From Oceanospirillum sp047518265 (lineage in GTDB: Bacteria > Pseudomonadota > Gammaproteobacteria > Pseudomonadales > Halomonadaceae), in contig JAKZRG010000085.1 of the NCBI GenBank assembly GCA_047518265.1, forward strand, positions 1 to 64,000: a stretch of DNA of 64,000 nt, read 5' to 3'. Both the position numbers and the translations under genes were made by a program. A model generated the notes under the pieces. The model did not search any database and was not told the origin of the DNA. It saw only the letters and a program-made list of their open reading frames with translations. The first letter of the stretch is position 1. Each line of letters begins with the position of its first letter. Of this stretch, positions 17,170 to 26,111 are shown piece after piece.

Positions 17170-19260
17170 ATGTTTGTAAAAAGTCGGATCAGTCTCGTTG
17201 TCAGTAGTATTCTTGCTTCTCAGATCGCTTATGGCGATACCGCTTCCCATGAAGGGGATAAGGTGATTATTACTGGGGCTCAGGATAGTTATCATATTGA
17301 TGCTAATACATCGGCTATGCGCATGGAGATGTCCCAGTTGGACACCCCTGGGCAGGTTAATGTGATTAGTGAGCAGCTGATTCAAGAGCAGGGTGCCACT
17401 CAGTTAGGGCAAGTATTAGCCAACGATTCTAGTATTTCTGCCGGTGGTACCAGCCGTAACCGGGAGCGCTTTTACTTACGGGGTTTCTCTCTATCCAGTA
17501 GCACAGGTTTTTTGCGAGACGGTAAGCAACATTGGTCACACTATCGCCAGCCTATTGAGCTTTTAGAAAGGGTTGAAGTCCTAAAGGGGCCAGCAGGTCT
17601 TTTATACGGTAAATCGGCTCCAGGCGGCTTGGTTAATATGGTGGCTAAAAAACCAACCCGAGAGAAACAAGCAACACTGCGTTTAGATTACGGTAGCGAT
17701 CAGGATGTGCGCGGGGTACTGGATGTCAGCGGTGCGGTGACAGAGGATGAGCGTCTAAGAGTTCGAGCTGTTCTATCCAGTCAAAACTATGATGGGTGGC
17801 GTCGCTACAATGATGGCAGCACACCCACAACAGAGCGCTTTGTGGGTGGTTTGTTTGCGGAGTACGACCTAAACGATGATGTTATGTTGTCGGTACACTA
17901 CGATAAAACCAGCGACCACGGCAGTGTGGATTCTGGGGCTTATATTGTTGACGGAAAAGCCGTTCTGGGTGAAAAACATATTTGGGATGCCCAGTGGTCC
18001 AAGATTAAAAATGATGTAGAAAACATCGGTCTGGATCTGAGCTGGGATATCAATCCGGAATGGAATCTGACCGTGGGTTATAATCATCAAGACTTTATTC
18101 GTCGTGATATAGAAAGCTTTTCCAAGCCGGGTACCTATGTTCCTGCTACAGGAGCATTTACCTACAACGGTTATGACCGCCATGATAACTGGCAGTTTGA
18201 TACGGCTTATGTTGATTTAACCGGTGAGTTCAACACAGGGGATATCAAGCACCAAACGTTATTAGGTGCTAACTGGTTAGGTTACTACTACAAACGTCAG
18301 ACTCAGTATCTACGAGGTTATACCGCTACAGTAGGCGAGTCTATGCCTAAGCCAGAAGAGCTGGATTATCGTAATGTGGATGCTGGAGATCCAAGTATTA
18401 CAGACTCTATGGGTTTCTACCTGCAGGATATGGTGACACTGAATGATCAATGGCAGGTATTGCTTGGCGGTCGTTTTGATCAGGAAGATAGCAAGGGTCA
18501 GAAATCCCAAAGTCACTTCTTACCCAAAGCGGCTCTGATTTATCACCCGGAGCCCAACGCTTCTATTTATGTGACTTACTCTGAAAGCTTTGAGCCGAAA
18601 AACCCTATTAGCAGTGTAGGGGATCTGAATGACGGTAAAAAGTTGGATCCGGTAAAAGGCGAAATGTTAGAGCTGGGTACTAAGTGGGAACTGTTTGACC
18701 GCCGTTTATTCCTGAGTGCTGCGCTGTTTGATATTACTCAGAAAAATATTGTCTTAACTCAGGATTTAGATGAGACGAATAAGGAATTTGATACTAAAAC
18801 GACTCAGGCCGGTGAGCAGGTTCACCGAGGCTTGGAATTGTCAGCAGCAGGTGCGGTAACGGATAAATTCTCTCTACAAGCTTCTGTGACCTTCCTTGAT
18901 GCGGAAATCAAAGATCCGTTTGAAGCTAGCTTGGATGGTACTCGCCCAGCAGATGTGGCTGAGTTATCCGCCAGTATTTGGTCTCGCTACAATGTTACGG
19001 ATGCCACGTCAGTTAATCTGGGGGCGGTACATGAAGGGGAGCGTTACGGTGCCTCAGGCAATAAGTATTTAAAAGATGACTACACCCGTTTTGATGCGGT
19101 AGTAGCCCATGAATTGAAACTGGGAAATAAGGCGGATGTGACCCTGAGCCTGAAAATCGAAAACCTATTTGATACGGACTACATGATGGGTGGTGATCAG
19201 GATAATACTGTGATTGGAGAGGGACGTAATTTCTTAGCATCGGCTCAGTTTGATTTCTAA
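17170..19260 (+). CDS. TonB-dependent siderophore receptor
   Basis: Outer-membrane receptor of 696 residues that imports a ferric siderophore using TonB-ExbBD energy. A signal peptide (cleavage probably after Y-G near residue 22) precedes a plausible TonB box (K-V-I-I-T-G, about 31-36). The plug domain has the R-x-R-F-Y-L-R-G-F segment, R-V-E-V-L-K-G-P-A-G-L-L-Y-G and P-G-G-L-V-N-M-V-A-K-K-P (about 130-165). The barrel follows and ends in aromatic Phe (Q-F-D-F), the usual outer-membrane insertion signal. The sequence fits the FhuA/FoxA/FpvA-like group rather than FepA; the exact siderophore cannot be told. Fur box upstream, terminator downstream. Confidence 0.95.
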   Translation: MFVKSRISLVVSSILASQIAYGDTASHEGDKVIITGAQDSYHIDANTSAMRMEMSQLDTPGQVNVISEQLIQEQGATQLGQVLANDSSISAGGTSRNRERFYLRGFSLSSSTGFLRDGKQHWSHYRQPIELLERVEVLKGPAGLLYGKSAPGGLVNMVAKKPTREKQATLRLDYGSDQDVRGVLDVSGAVTEDERLRVRAVLSSQNYDGWRRYNDGSTPTTERFVGGLFAEYDLNDDVMLSVHYDKTSDHGSVDSGAYIVDGKAVLGEKHIWDAQWSKIKNDVENIGLDLSWDINPEWNLTVGYNHQDFIRRDIESFSKPGTYVPATGAFTYNGYDRHDNWQFDTAYVDLTGEFNTGDIKHQTLLGANWLGYYYKRQTQYLRGYTATVGESMPKPEELDYRNVDAGDPSITDSMGFYLQDMVTLNDQWQVLLGGRFDQEDSKGQKSQSHFLPKAALIYHPEPNASIYVTYSESFEPKNPISSVGDLNDGKKLDPVKGEMLELGTKWELFDRRLFLSAALFDITQKNIVLTQDLDETNKEFDTKTTQAGEQVHRGLELSAAGAVTDKFSLQASVTFLDAEIKDPFEASLDGTRPADVAELSASIWSRYNVTDATSVNLGAVHEGERYGASGNKYLKDDYTRFDAVVAHELKLGNKADVTLSLKIENLFDTDYMMGGDQDNTVIGEGRNFLASAQFDF

Positions 19261-19301
19261 TGGGTTAAACACCCAAATAAAATATTTGCTATAAAAGTAT
19301 T

Positions 19302-19335
19302 ACGCTGAGGAATCGGATTATCGGTTCCTCAGCGT
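19302..19335 (+). terminator. Hairpin after the TonB receptor
   Basis: ACGCTGAGGAA pairs perfectly with TTCCTCAGCGT around a 12-base loop, followed by TGTTGTGTCTG, which is only moderately T-rich. A smaller hairpin GGGT/ACCC sits just after the stop codon (19262-19274). The remainder of the 405-bp gap to the SUF regulator has a Fur-like site and no ORF. Confidence 0.75.
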
Positions 19336-19500
19336 TGTTGTGTCTGCTGTATCAATCTCTCCTTTCTCCCCTCCTTATTATTTTACTTCCTGATGCAAGA
19401 TCTCTATTTATTAAGAGGGTTATTTTAAGCCTAGCGCTATATTTTAATTTTTCGATAGATCAGATTGCCTTACCCGTTCTAGGGTTTTAAAGCTGTACTT

Positions 19501-19519
19501 GAGAATGATTTTCAATTAA
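19501..19519. promoter_or_regulatory. Weak Fur-like site upstream of the SUF regulator
   Basis: GAGAATGATTTTCAATTAA matches the Fur consensus at 12 of 19 positions and keeps the GAGAATGATTTTCA core often seen in real sites. It lies about 150 bp before the Rrf2 gene and could link the suf operon to iron supply. Weaker than the two sites near 17 kb. Confidence 0.45.
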
Positions 19520-19665
19520 CTCCTTCAAACAGGCTAGTAACCGCATCAAACGTGTCGGTATTGTGCAAAAATCAGCTAAAACTAAGCAAAAAAGTCAGGT
19601 ATAAGGGTTTTGTTCAAAGTTAAATGGGACTAAAATGGTCTACTATAACGAACACGGGTTGAACC

Positions 19666-20202
19666 ATGCTGAAACTGAGTAAACTGACTGACTATGCTGC
19701 TGTGGTAATGGCCCACATTGCCAGAACACCGGATCAACTGTTTACCGCTTCAGATATTGCGGATCAGGTACAGATTCCTAAACCAACGGTGAGCAAGACA
19801 CTGAAGATGCTGCAAAAAAGTGGCCTCTTAATCTCTCATCGTGGTGCTCAGGGTGGCTATGGTTTAGCACGGGCACCACAACAGATCAGTGCCAGCGATA
19901 TTATTGATGCTATTGAAGGTCCATTTGGTATGACTGAGTGCAGTCAGGAAGATGCTTTATGTGATCTGCAAGATACCTGTGGTGTCTCGGATAACTGGCA
20001 GCGTGTCAGCCTGGTTATTCGCCAGATGTTAAACAGCATTACTCTGGTTCAGTTGGCACAGACAGAGCCGTTGCAACTGAATTGGTTTTCAGGTGGTTCA
20101 CAGGCCGATAACACCATGGCCGTTGATAGTCTGACAGCAGACGCGTCTCGGACGACAAAACAACAGATCGAAATTCCTTTGGTGGCGCTGTCTACGGAGT
20201 AA
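19666..20202 (+). CDS. SUF-system regulator, Rrf2/IscR family
   Basis: Transcription factor of 178 residues that probably senses Fe-S status and controls the following suf genes. The N-terminal winged helix-turn-helix spans about 1-70 (K-P-T-V-S-K-T-L-K-M-L and G-G-Y-G-L-A are typical). Cys92, Cys99 and Cys105 stand almost exactly where IscR has its three cluster ligands (92, 98, 104), so a [2Fe-2S] cluster can be expected. The last 40 residues are polar and probably disordered. It is the first gene of the suf cluster, 142 bp before sufB; the organisation matches the suf-linked Rrf2 subgroup of xanthomonads and marine gammaproteobacteria. Confidence 0.92.
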   Translation: MLKLSKLTDYAAVVMAHIARTPDQLFTASDIADQVQIPKPTVSKTLKMLQKSGLLISHRGAQGGYGLARAPQQISASDIIDAIEGPFGMTECSQEDALCDLQDTCGVSDNWQRVSLVIRQMLNSITLVQLAQTEPLQLNWFSGGSQADNTMAVDSLTADASRTTKQQIEIPLVALSTE

Positions 20203-20344
20203 GCCGTAAGCGTCACTGATTGTGTCTGTTAATACAGATGCAGTGCCGATGAGTACAACACACTATCGGTAAGAAAAAAGATTAGACCGTATTGATACAA
20301 ACCATAACCTGATCAGCACGTCTGTTAGGTGGGGGAGATAGAGA

Positions 20345-21787
20345 ATGGCAAACCAAGAGATGGAACAGCTTGTCCGTCGTGAGTACAAGCAAGGTTTCGT
20401 AACGGATATTGAGACCGAAACAGTTCCACCGGGCTTAAACGAAGATACCATTCGTTTTATTTCCGCTAAAAAAGATGAACCGCAATGGATGCTGGATTGG
20501 CGTCTTGCGGCGTTTGAACAGTGGAAAACCATGGAGCATCCTGAGTGGGCTCATGTTGAATTCCCGGAAGTAGATTTCCAGGCTATCTCTTATTATGCCG
20601 CCCCTAAATCTTCTGAAGACAAGCCAAAAAGTTTGGATGAAGTTGATCCTAAGCTTTTGGAAACCTATGAAAAATTGGGTATTCCACTGCATGAACGTGC
20701 GGCTCTGGCCGGTGTTGCGGTTGATATGGTCTTTGACTCTGTATCGGTCACTACCACCTTTAAAGAGAAGTTAGGTGAAGCGGGTGTGATCTTCTGCTCT
20801 ATCTCAGAAGCGATTCGCGAACACCCTGAGCTGATTAAAAAGTACTTAGGCTCAGTCGTTCCGGTCATGGACAATTTCTATGCGGCTCTGAACTGTGCCG
20901 TGTTCTCTGATGGTTCTTTTGTTTATGTACCTAAGGGCGTGAAGTGCCCAATGGAACTGTCCACTTACTTCCGTATCAATGCAGAAAATACCGGCCAGTT
21001 TGAACGTACGCTGATTATCTGTGAAGAAGATGCTCAGGTTTCCTATCTGGAAGGTTGTACCGCACCCATGCGTGATGAGAACCAGCTGCACGCAGCCGTT
21101 GTAGAACTGGTTGCACTGGAAAATGCCGATATCAAATACTCCACGGTTCAGAACTGGTATCCCGGTGATGAAGAGGGTAAAGGCGGTATCTACAACTTCG
21201 TAACCAAGCGTGGCGAATGTCGTGGTGATAACTCCAAGATTAGCTGGACTCAGGTTGAAACCGGTTCTGCCGTGACTTGGAAATACCCAAGCTGTGTTCT
21301 GAAAGGTAAAAACTCGGTTGGTGAGTTCTACTCTGTGGCTGTGACCAACAATATGCAGCAAGCGGATACCGGCACCAAGATGATCCATGTGGGTGAAGGT
21401 TCTCGCTCCACCATCATCTCTAAAGGTATTTCTGCCGGTCGTTCCGATCAGACCTACCGTGGTCTGGTGAAGATTCTGCCGGGTGCTAAAGGTGCGCGTA
21501 ACTTTACCCAGTGTGATTCTCTGTTAATCGGTGATCAGTGTGGTGCTCATACTTTCCCGTATCAGGAAATTGCCAACAGCACCGCACAGGTTGAACACGA
21601 AGCAACCACTTCTAAGATCGGTGAAGATCAGCTGTTCTATTGCCGTCAGCGCGGTATCTCCGAAGAAGATGCAGTGAATATGATCGTAAACGGCTTCTGT
21701 AAAGACGTCTTTAAAGAGCTGCCGATGGAATTTGCAGTAGAGGCTGAGGCCCTACTGAACGTGAGCCTTGAAGGTGCTGTGGGCTAA
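20345..21787 (+). CDS. sufB: Fe-S cluster assembly scaffold SufB
   Basis: Core scaffold of the SufBCD complex, which builds [Fe-S] clusters under iron limitation or oxidative stress. Length 480 residues and the conserved blocks are normal: V-P-K-G-V-K-C-P-M-E-L-S-T-Y-F, the beta-helix region, Q-C-D-S-L-L-I-G and the C-terminal Y-C-R-Q-R-G-I-S-E-E-D-A. A GGTGGGGGAGAT stretch just before the ATG supplies the ribosome site. sufC follows after a 244-bp gap that holds a palindromic element, an unusual break in an otherwise tight operon. Confidence 0.97.
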   Translation: MANQEMEQLVRREYKQGFVTDIETETVPPGLNEDTIRFISAKKDEPQWMLDWRLAAFEQWKTMEHPEWAHVEFPEVDFQAISYYAAPKSSEDKPKSLDEVDPKLLETYEKLGIPLHERAALAGVAVDMVFDSVSVTTTFKEKLGEAGVIFCSISEAIREHPELIKKYLGSVVPVMDNFYAALNCAVFSDGSFVYVPKGVKCPMELSTYFRINAENTGQFERTLIICEEDAQVSYLEGCTAPMRDENQLHAAVVELVALENADIKYSTVQNWYPGDEEGKGGIYNFVTKRGECRGDNSKISWTQVETGSAVTWKYPSCVLKGKNSVGEFYSVAVTNNMQQADTGTKMIHVGEGSRSTIISKGISAGRSDQTYRGLVKILPGAKGARNFTQCDSLLIGDQCGAHTFPYQEIANSTAQVEHEATTSKIGEDQLFYCRQRGISEEDAVNMIVNGFCKDVFKELPMEFAVEAEALLNVSLEGAVG

Positions 21788-21809
21788 GTATTAGAGCTTA
21801 ACGGATATC

Positions 21810-21910
21810 GGTTTGGCCAGTTTCTGTTTTTAAACGGCAAAACATCCTGTTTTGATCCGTTTACGCTTCGCCATCCATGGCTGGGCGTAAAACAGAAACA
21901 CTGTCCAACC
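21810..21910. repeat. Palindromic multi-hairpin element between sufB and sufC
   Basis: About 100 bp with imperfect inverted ends sharing TTTCTGTTTT (21821-21830) and its complement AAAACAGAAA (21889-21898). Inside are two smaller hairpins: CAAAACA/TGTTTTG at 21838-21854 and CGCC/GGCG around CCATGG at 21869-21887. No coding potential. It resembles a MITE or REP-like element and could affect mRNA stability between sufB and sufC. The remaining 120 bp to sufC contain ACCAC/GTGGT arms near 21990 and a GCACCATCCGA motif near 22006 that recurs after sufT near 25909. Confidence 0.6.
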
Positions 21911-22031
21911 CTTGTCAGCTCCTTAGCCAGCGCTTTTGCCAGTAAAACGAAGCAAATAAGAATTCAGATTTGATGATGGCAAGCACCACCTAATGAAGTG
22001 GTAGGCACCATCCGATAAAAAAGGTTAAACC

Positions 22032-22784
22032 ATGTTAGAAGTTAAAGACCTGCGAGTGAGCGTTGAAGGTAAAGAGATCCTAAAGGGACTGAACCTGACC
22101 ATTAATCCTGGTGAAGTTCATGCGATTATGGGCCCAAATGGCGCCGGTAAATCCACCCTGTCTGCTGTAATTGCAGGTCGTGACGGTTACGAAGTTACTG
22201 GCGGTACCATCACCTTTGAAGGTGAAGACGTGCTGGAGATGGAGATTGAAGAACGTGCTCGTGCCGGTCTGTTATTGGGCTTCCAATACCCGGTTGAGAT
22301 CCCAGGGGTTAAAAACGTTTATCTGCTAAAAGCGGCTTTGAATGCAAAACGCACTCACCTAGGTCTGCCAGAAATTGAAGCACCAGAGTTTATGAAGCTG
22401 GTACGTGAAAAGCTGAAGTTTATGAAGATGGATAGCAGCTTCCTGCACCGTTCAGTAAACGAAGGTTTCTCCGGTGGTGAGAAAAAACGTAATGAAATCC
22501 TGCAGATGCTAATTCTTGAGCCTAAGCTGGCGCTGTTGGACGAGATCGATTCTGGTCTGGATATTGATGCGCTGAAAGTGGTTTCTGAAGGTGTGAACAG
22601 TCTGCGTGATGCGGGACGTTCTATTGTGATGGTTACTCACTATCAACGCCTGTTGGACTACATCGTACCGGATCATATCCATGTATTGTCTGACGGCAAG
22701 ATCATCAAATCCGGTGATAAGTCTCTGGCGCTGGAGCTTGAAGAGCGCGGTTACGACTGGGTTGTTGAGGAGGCTGCTCAATGA
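22032..22784 (+). CDS. sufC: SufC ATPase
   Basis: ABC-type cytoplasmic ATPase of the SufBCD complex, 250 residues. Walker A G-P-N-G-A-G-K-S-T lies near residues 34-42, the signature F-S-G-G-E-K-K-R-N-E near 145-155 and Walker B with L-L-D-E-I-D-S-G-L-D follows. All features are canonical. Its last four bases overlap the sufD start (ATGA), so the two are translationally coupled. Confidence 0.98.
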   Translation: MLEVKDLRVSVEGKEILKGLNLTINPGEVHAIMGPNGAGKSTLSAVIAGRDGYEVTGGTITFEGEDVLEMEIEERARAGLLLGFQYPVEIPGVKNVYLLKAALNAKRTHLGLPEIEAPEFMKLVREKLKFMKMDSSFLHRSVNEGFSGGEKKRNEILQMLILEPKLALLDEIDSGLDIDALKVVSEGVNSLRDAGRSIVMVTHYQRLLDYIVPDHIHVLSDGKIIKSGDKSLALELEERGYDWVVEEAAQ

Positions 22785-24085
22785 GCCTAAGTGAATACAC
22801 CGATCAGTGGTTGTCTGCGGTTATGCCGCAGGTCAGCGAAGGTCCGGGTTGGTTAACGGATCTGCGTCAGGGTGCCGTTGAGCAGTTTGCGACTCTGGGT
22901 CTGCCTCATGCCCGTTTGGAAAACTGGAAATACACCGACGTTAAAGCGCTGGCAAAACGTGATTTCAGCCTACCTAAGAAACAGGATGCCAGCGAGCTGG
23001 TAGCCGCTAACTCTCTGGGTCTTGAAGGTATCCGTCTGGTATTTGTCGATGGACTATTCAGTGCCGAGCAATCTAATCTGACGGATCTGCCTAAAGGCGT
23101 GAATGTCCTGCCTCTGGCGGATAATGCCAATGCGGCTAAGACCGTATTAGGTCAGGTTTCTGCAGCGAATTTCAGTGGTTTTACTGCTCTGAATTTGGCC
23201 AGCTGGCAAGATGGTGTGCTGATCGATCTGGCCAATAACGCTGTGCTGGAGCAACCGGTTTATCTGCAATTTGTTTCTACTGAGCAGGAAAACCCGGTGC
23301 TGATTCAGCCCCGTATTCTGATTAAGGCCGGTGTTCATGCCCAAGGGACGGTTGTTGAGCATTTCTCCGGTGCTGAAGGTGCTGCGAGTCTAAGCAATGT
23401 GGTGACTGAGGTGGATCTGGCAGATGGTGCCAATATCACCCACTACAAGCTACAGCAGGAAAGTACTAAGCAATATCATATTGCCAGCCTGCATGTGCAG
23501 CAGCAGCGTAACAGCTGTTTTACTTCTCATAATGTTTGTTTAGGCGGCAAGTTAGCTCGTCAGGATATTCAAATTGAGCTGAATGCTGAAGGTGCTGAAG
23601 TCAATCTGAATGGTTTGTATCTGGGTAATGGTCGTCAGCATTTGGACAATCATACGCTGGTGAATCACAACGCACCTCATACCAACAGCAATGAAGACTA
23701 TAAGGGCATTCTGAATGATCGCTCTCGTGGTGTTTTTAATGGCCGTGCGGTTGTGCATAAAGATGCTCAGAAGATCGAAGCCCATCAATCTAATGCTAAC
23801 TTGCTGTTGTCTGATAAAGCTGAGATCGATACCAAACCTGAGTTAGAAATCTATGCCGACGATGTGAAGTGCTCCCACGGTAGTACCACCGGTCAGCTGG
23901 ATCAGAATGCTTTGTTTGCGCTTCGTTCTCGTGGTTTGGACGAGGGTATGGCTCGTGGTTTACTGACACTGGCTTTTGCCAATGAAGTCATCGACCGTAT
24001 TGAAATTCCAGCGGTTCACGATCGTATTGAAGATGCGGTTGCGGGTCGTTTGCCTGAAAAATTCAATCTTAAAGGGCTGGTGTAA
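22781..24085 (+). CDS. sufD: Fe-S cluster assembly protein SufD
   Basis: Paralogue of SufB that completes the SufBC2D complex and helps acquire iron, 434 residues. The right-handed beta-helix and the C-terminal segment with D-V-K-C-S-H-G-S-T-T-G-Q-L-D and L-R-S-R-G-L are diagnostic. It overlaps sufC by four bases and ends in TAATG, with the A shared with the sufS ATG, so sufC-D-S form one coupled unit. Confidence 0.97.
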   Translation: MSLSEYTDQWLSAVMPQVSEGPGWLTDLRQGAVEQFATLGLPHARLENWKYTDVKALAKRDFSLPKKQDASELVAANSLGLEGIRLVFVDGLFSAEQSNLTDLPKGVNVLPLADNANAAKTVLGQVSAANFSGFTALNLASWQDGVLIDLANNAVLEQPVYLQFVSTEQENPVLIQPRILIKAGVHAQGTVVEHFSGAEGAASLSNVVTEVDLADGANITHYKLQQESTKQYHIASLHVQQQRNSCFTSHNVCLGGKLARQDIQIELNAEGAEVNLNGLYLGNGRQHLDNHTLVNHNAPHTNSNEDYKGILNDRSRGVFNGRAVVHKDAQKIEAHQSNANLLLSDKAEIDTKPELEIYADDVKCSHGSTTGQLDQNALFALRSRGLDEGMARGLLTLAFANEVIDRIEIPAVHDRIEDAVAGRLPEKFNLKGLV

Positions 24086-25344
24086 TGAACGCGATCGCTT
24101 CCAAACCTGCTTATAGCGAAGATCAACTGGCTCAGGAGATGTTAGCCCTGCGCGAACAGTTTCCACTGCTTAAGCGTACGGTACACGGGAAACCTCTGGT
24201 GTATTTCGATAACTCGGCCACGGTACAAAAGCCGGAAGCCGTCATCGAGTCCATGAACAGTTACTATCGTGAGCTGAACTCCAATATTCACCGTGGCGTG
24301 CACTATCTGTCCGGTGAAGCAACGGATGCTTATGAAGTAGCTCGTGAGAAGGTGCGTCAGTTTATTAACGCCCGCTCCAGTAAAGAGATTATCTTTGTTC
24401 GTGGTACCACGGAAGCGATCAATCTGGTGGCCAATACGTTTGGCCGTCAGCTGAAAGAAGGGGACGAAGTGATTGTCTCCATGATGGAGCATCACGCCAA
24501 TATCGTACCTTGGCAGTTATTGCGTGATCAGCTAGGTATTGTGCTGAAGGTTGCGCCGGTTAATGAAGACGGTGAACTGGATATGGCGGCCTTAAACGCC
24601 ATGATCAGTGATAAAACCAAGCTGATCTCTGTCACTCATATCTCTAATGCTCTGGGCACGATCAATCCGGTGAAACAGATTGTTCAACTGGCCCATTTGC
24701 ATGAAATTCCAGTCTTACTGGATGGTGCTCAGGCGGTACCTCATGCACAGGTTGATGTGCAGGATCTGGGTTGTGATTTCTACGCCTTCTCTGGCCATAA
24801 AATGTATGGCCCTACCGGTGTGGGTATCCTATACGGTAAAGAAGCCATGTTAGAGGCGTTACCGCCTTGGCAGGGTGGCGGCGATATGATCGATCAGGTG
24901 AGCTTTGAAAAAACCACTTTTGCCGATCTACCCCATAAATTTGAAGCGGGTACGCCAGCCATTGCCGAAGGTATCGGCCTGGGTGTTGCTGCTGAGTGGA
25001 TGATGGGTGTTGGCCCGGAAAAAATCGCTGCCTGGGAAGATGTACTGCTGAAATACGCCACGGCTCAGATGAATGAGATTCCGGGGATGCGTATTATCGG
25101 TACGGCTGAGCAAAAAGCCGGTGTCATCTCCTTTGTTATGGATGGTGTACATGCTCAAGATCTGGGCGTATTGATCGATCAGCTAGGTGTGGCTATTCGT
25201 ACCGGTCATCACTGTGCTATGCCTGTTCTGCATCACTTTGGTGTTAATGCCACGGCCCGTGCGTCGTTTGCGTTGTACAATACCAAAGAAGAGGTGGATA
25301 TCTTTATAGCGGCTATGCACCGCGCGCGGGATATGCTGCTGTAA
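24085..25344 (+). CDS. sufS: Cysteine desulfurase SufS
   Basis: PLP-dependent group II cysteine desulfurase, 419 residues, which takes sulphur from cysteine for cluster assembly. The PLP lysine is Lys239 in S-G-H-K-M-Y-G-P and the persulphide cysteine is Cys377 in R-T-G-H-H-C-A-M-P. Neither SufE nor SufU is encoded in the cluster, so the sulphur acceptor must lie elsewhere or be replaced. Eleven base pairs separate it from sufT. Confidence 0.97.
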   Translation: MNAIASKPAYSEDQLAQEMLALREQFPLLKRTVHGKPLVYFDNSATVQKPEAVIESMNSYYRELNSNIHRGVHYLSGEATDAYEVAREKVRQFINARSSKEIIFVRGTTEAINLVANTFGRQLKEGDEVIVSMMEHHANIVPWQLLRDQLGIVLKVAPVNEDGELDMAALNAMISDKTKLISVTHISNALGTINPVKQIVQLAHLHEIPVLLDGAQAVPHAQVDVQDLGCDFYAFSGHKMYGPTGVGILYGKEAMLEALPPWQGGGDMIDQVSFEKTTFADLPHKFEAGTPAIAEGIGLGVAAEWMMGVGPEKIAAWEDVLLKYATAQMNEIPGMRIIGTAEQKAGVISFVMDGVHAQDLGVLIDQLGVAIRTGHHCAMPVLHHFGVNATARASFALYNTKEEVDIFIAAMHRARDMLL

Positions 25345-25355
25345 GGAGCAAGTGA

Positions 25356-25901
25356 ATGCAAAAAGGCGATAAAATTAATCTACTGCGTCCAGTGGATGCC
25401 ATCTCGATTCCGTTTGGTAAAACGGTGACTCTGCCAGAAGAAGGTGAAGTCACTGTGATGCAAACCAAGGGTGGCAGTATCAGTGTCGGTTTTGAAAGCC
25501 GTTTATATCTGATCGAAAGCTACAATCTGGATGCGGTCGGTGGAGAAGCGAAAGAACGTCCCACGCTACCGGAAACGGCTACCGCAGATGAACTGGAAGA
25601 GTTTGTCTGGGATCAGCTGCGTACCTGTTACGATCCGGAAATACCGGTGAATATTGTCGATCTGGGTTTAGTTTATGGTTGTCGTATCGACAAGCTGCTG
25701 ACCGGTGAAACCGTGGTGATTATCAAGATGACCCTGACGGCACCGGGTTGTGGTATGGGCGATGTGATTGCCGAAGATGCCCGTCGTAAAATTCTGGGTG
25801 CGCCGCAAGTTTCCAAAGTGATCAGCGATATTGTCTTTGATCCTCCGTGGAGTCGAGACATGATGAGCGAAGATGCTAAGCTTGAAACCGGTATGTTCTG
25901 A
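25356..25901 (+). CDS. sufT: SUF-associated protein SufT (DUF59/MIP18 family)
   Basis: Fe-S assembly or maturation factor of 181 residues. The N-terminal part is specific to the SufT group; the DUF59 domain (about 80-175) has Y-D-P-E-I-P-V-N-I-V-D-L-G-L-V-Y and T-L-T-A-P-G-C-G-M-G-D, whose cysteine is the conserved family residue. GGAGCAAGTG before the ATG is a fair ribosome site. Last gene of the tight suf block; a terminator lies 125 bp further on. Confidence 0.94.
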   Translation: MQKGDKINLLRPVDAISIPFGKTVTLPEEGEVTVMQTKGGSISVGFESRLYLIESYNLDAVGGEAKERPTLPETATADELEEFVWDQLRTCYDPEIPVNIVDLGLVYGCRIDKLLTGETVVIIKMTLTAPGCGMGDVIAEDARRKILGAPQVSKVISDIVFDPPWSRDMMSEDAKLETGMF

Positions 25902-26025
25902 TAAGCGAAGCACCATCCGACATCTGTCTCACTTGTCGGAAGGCGCCTTGCGGCTTTTCCGATCTACAATAATTTATCGGGATTAGTATACGTAGGTGTT
26001 TAACCCGTGATTGATGTTTAAAATT

Positions 26026-26059
26026 AATAGCTTCCCTGCATGGCTCGGAAGCTATTTTT
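26026..26059 (+). terminator. Rho-independent terminator after sufT
   Basis: Perfect ten-base-pair stem AATAGCTTCC / GGAAGCTATT with an 11-base loop and a T-rich tail (TTTTATAAT). It lies 50 bp before the Rieske gene, so that gene probably depends on readthrough or its own promoter. The gap also holds CCGACA/TGTCGG arms near 25917-25939 and a copy of the TTATCGGGAT repeat end near 25975. Confidence 0.85.
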
Positions 26060-26111
26060 ATAATCTGACTTTTCAAAATACTATTAAAAAACCATTAGCT
26101 GAGAGATAACC

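Noticed and set aside
17170..19260. Enterobactin receptor PfeA/FepA
   Set aside because: The divergent two-component layout is like pfeRS-pfeA, but the plug and N-terminal blocks fit the FhuA/FoxA/FpvA-like group instead.
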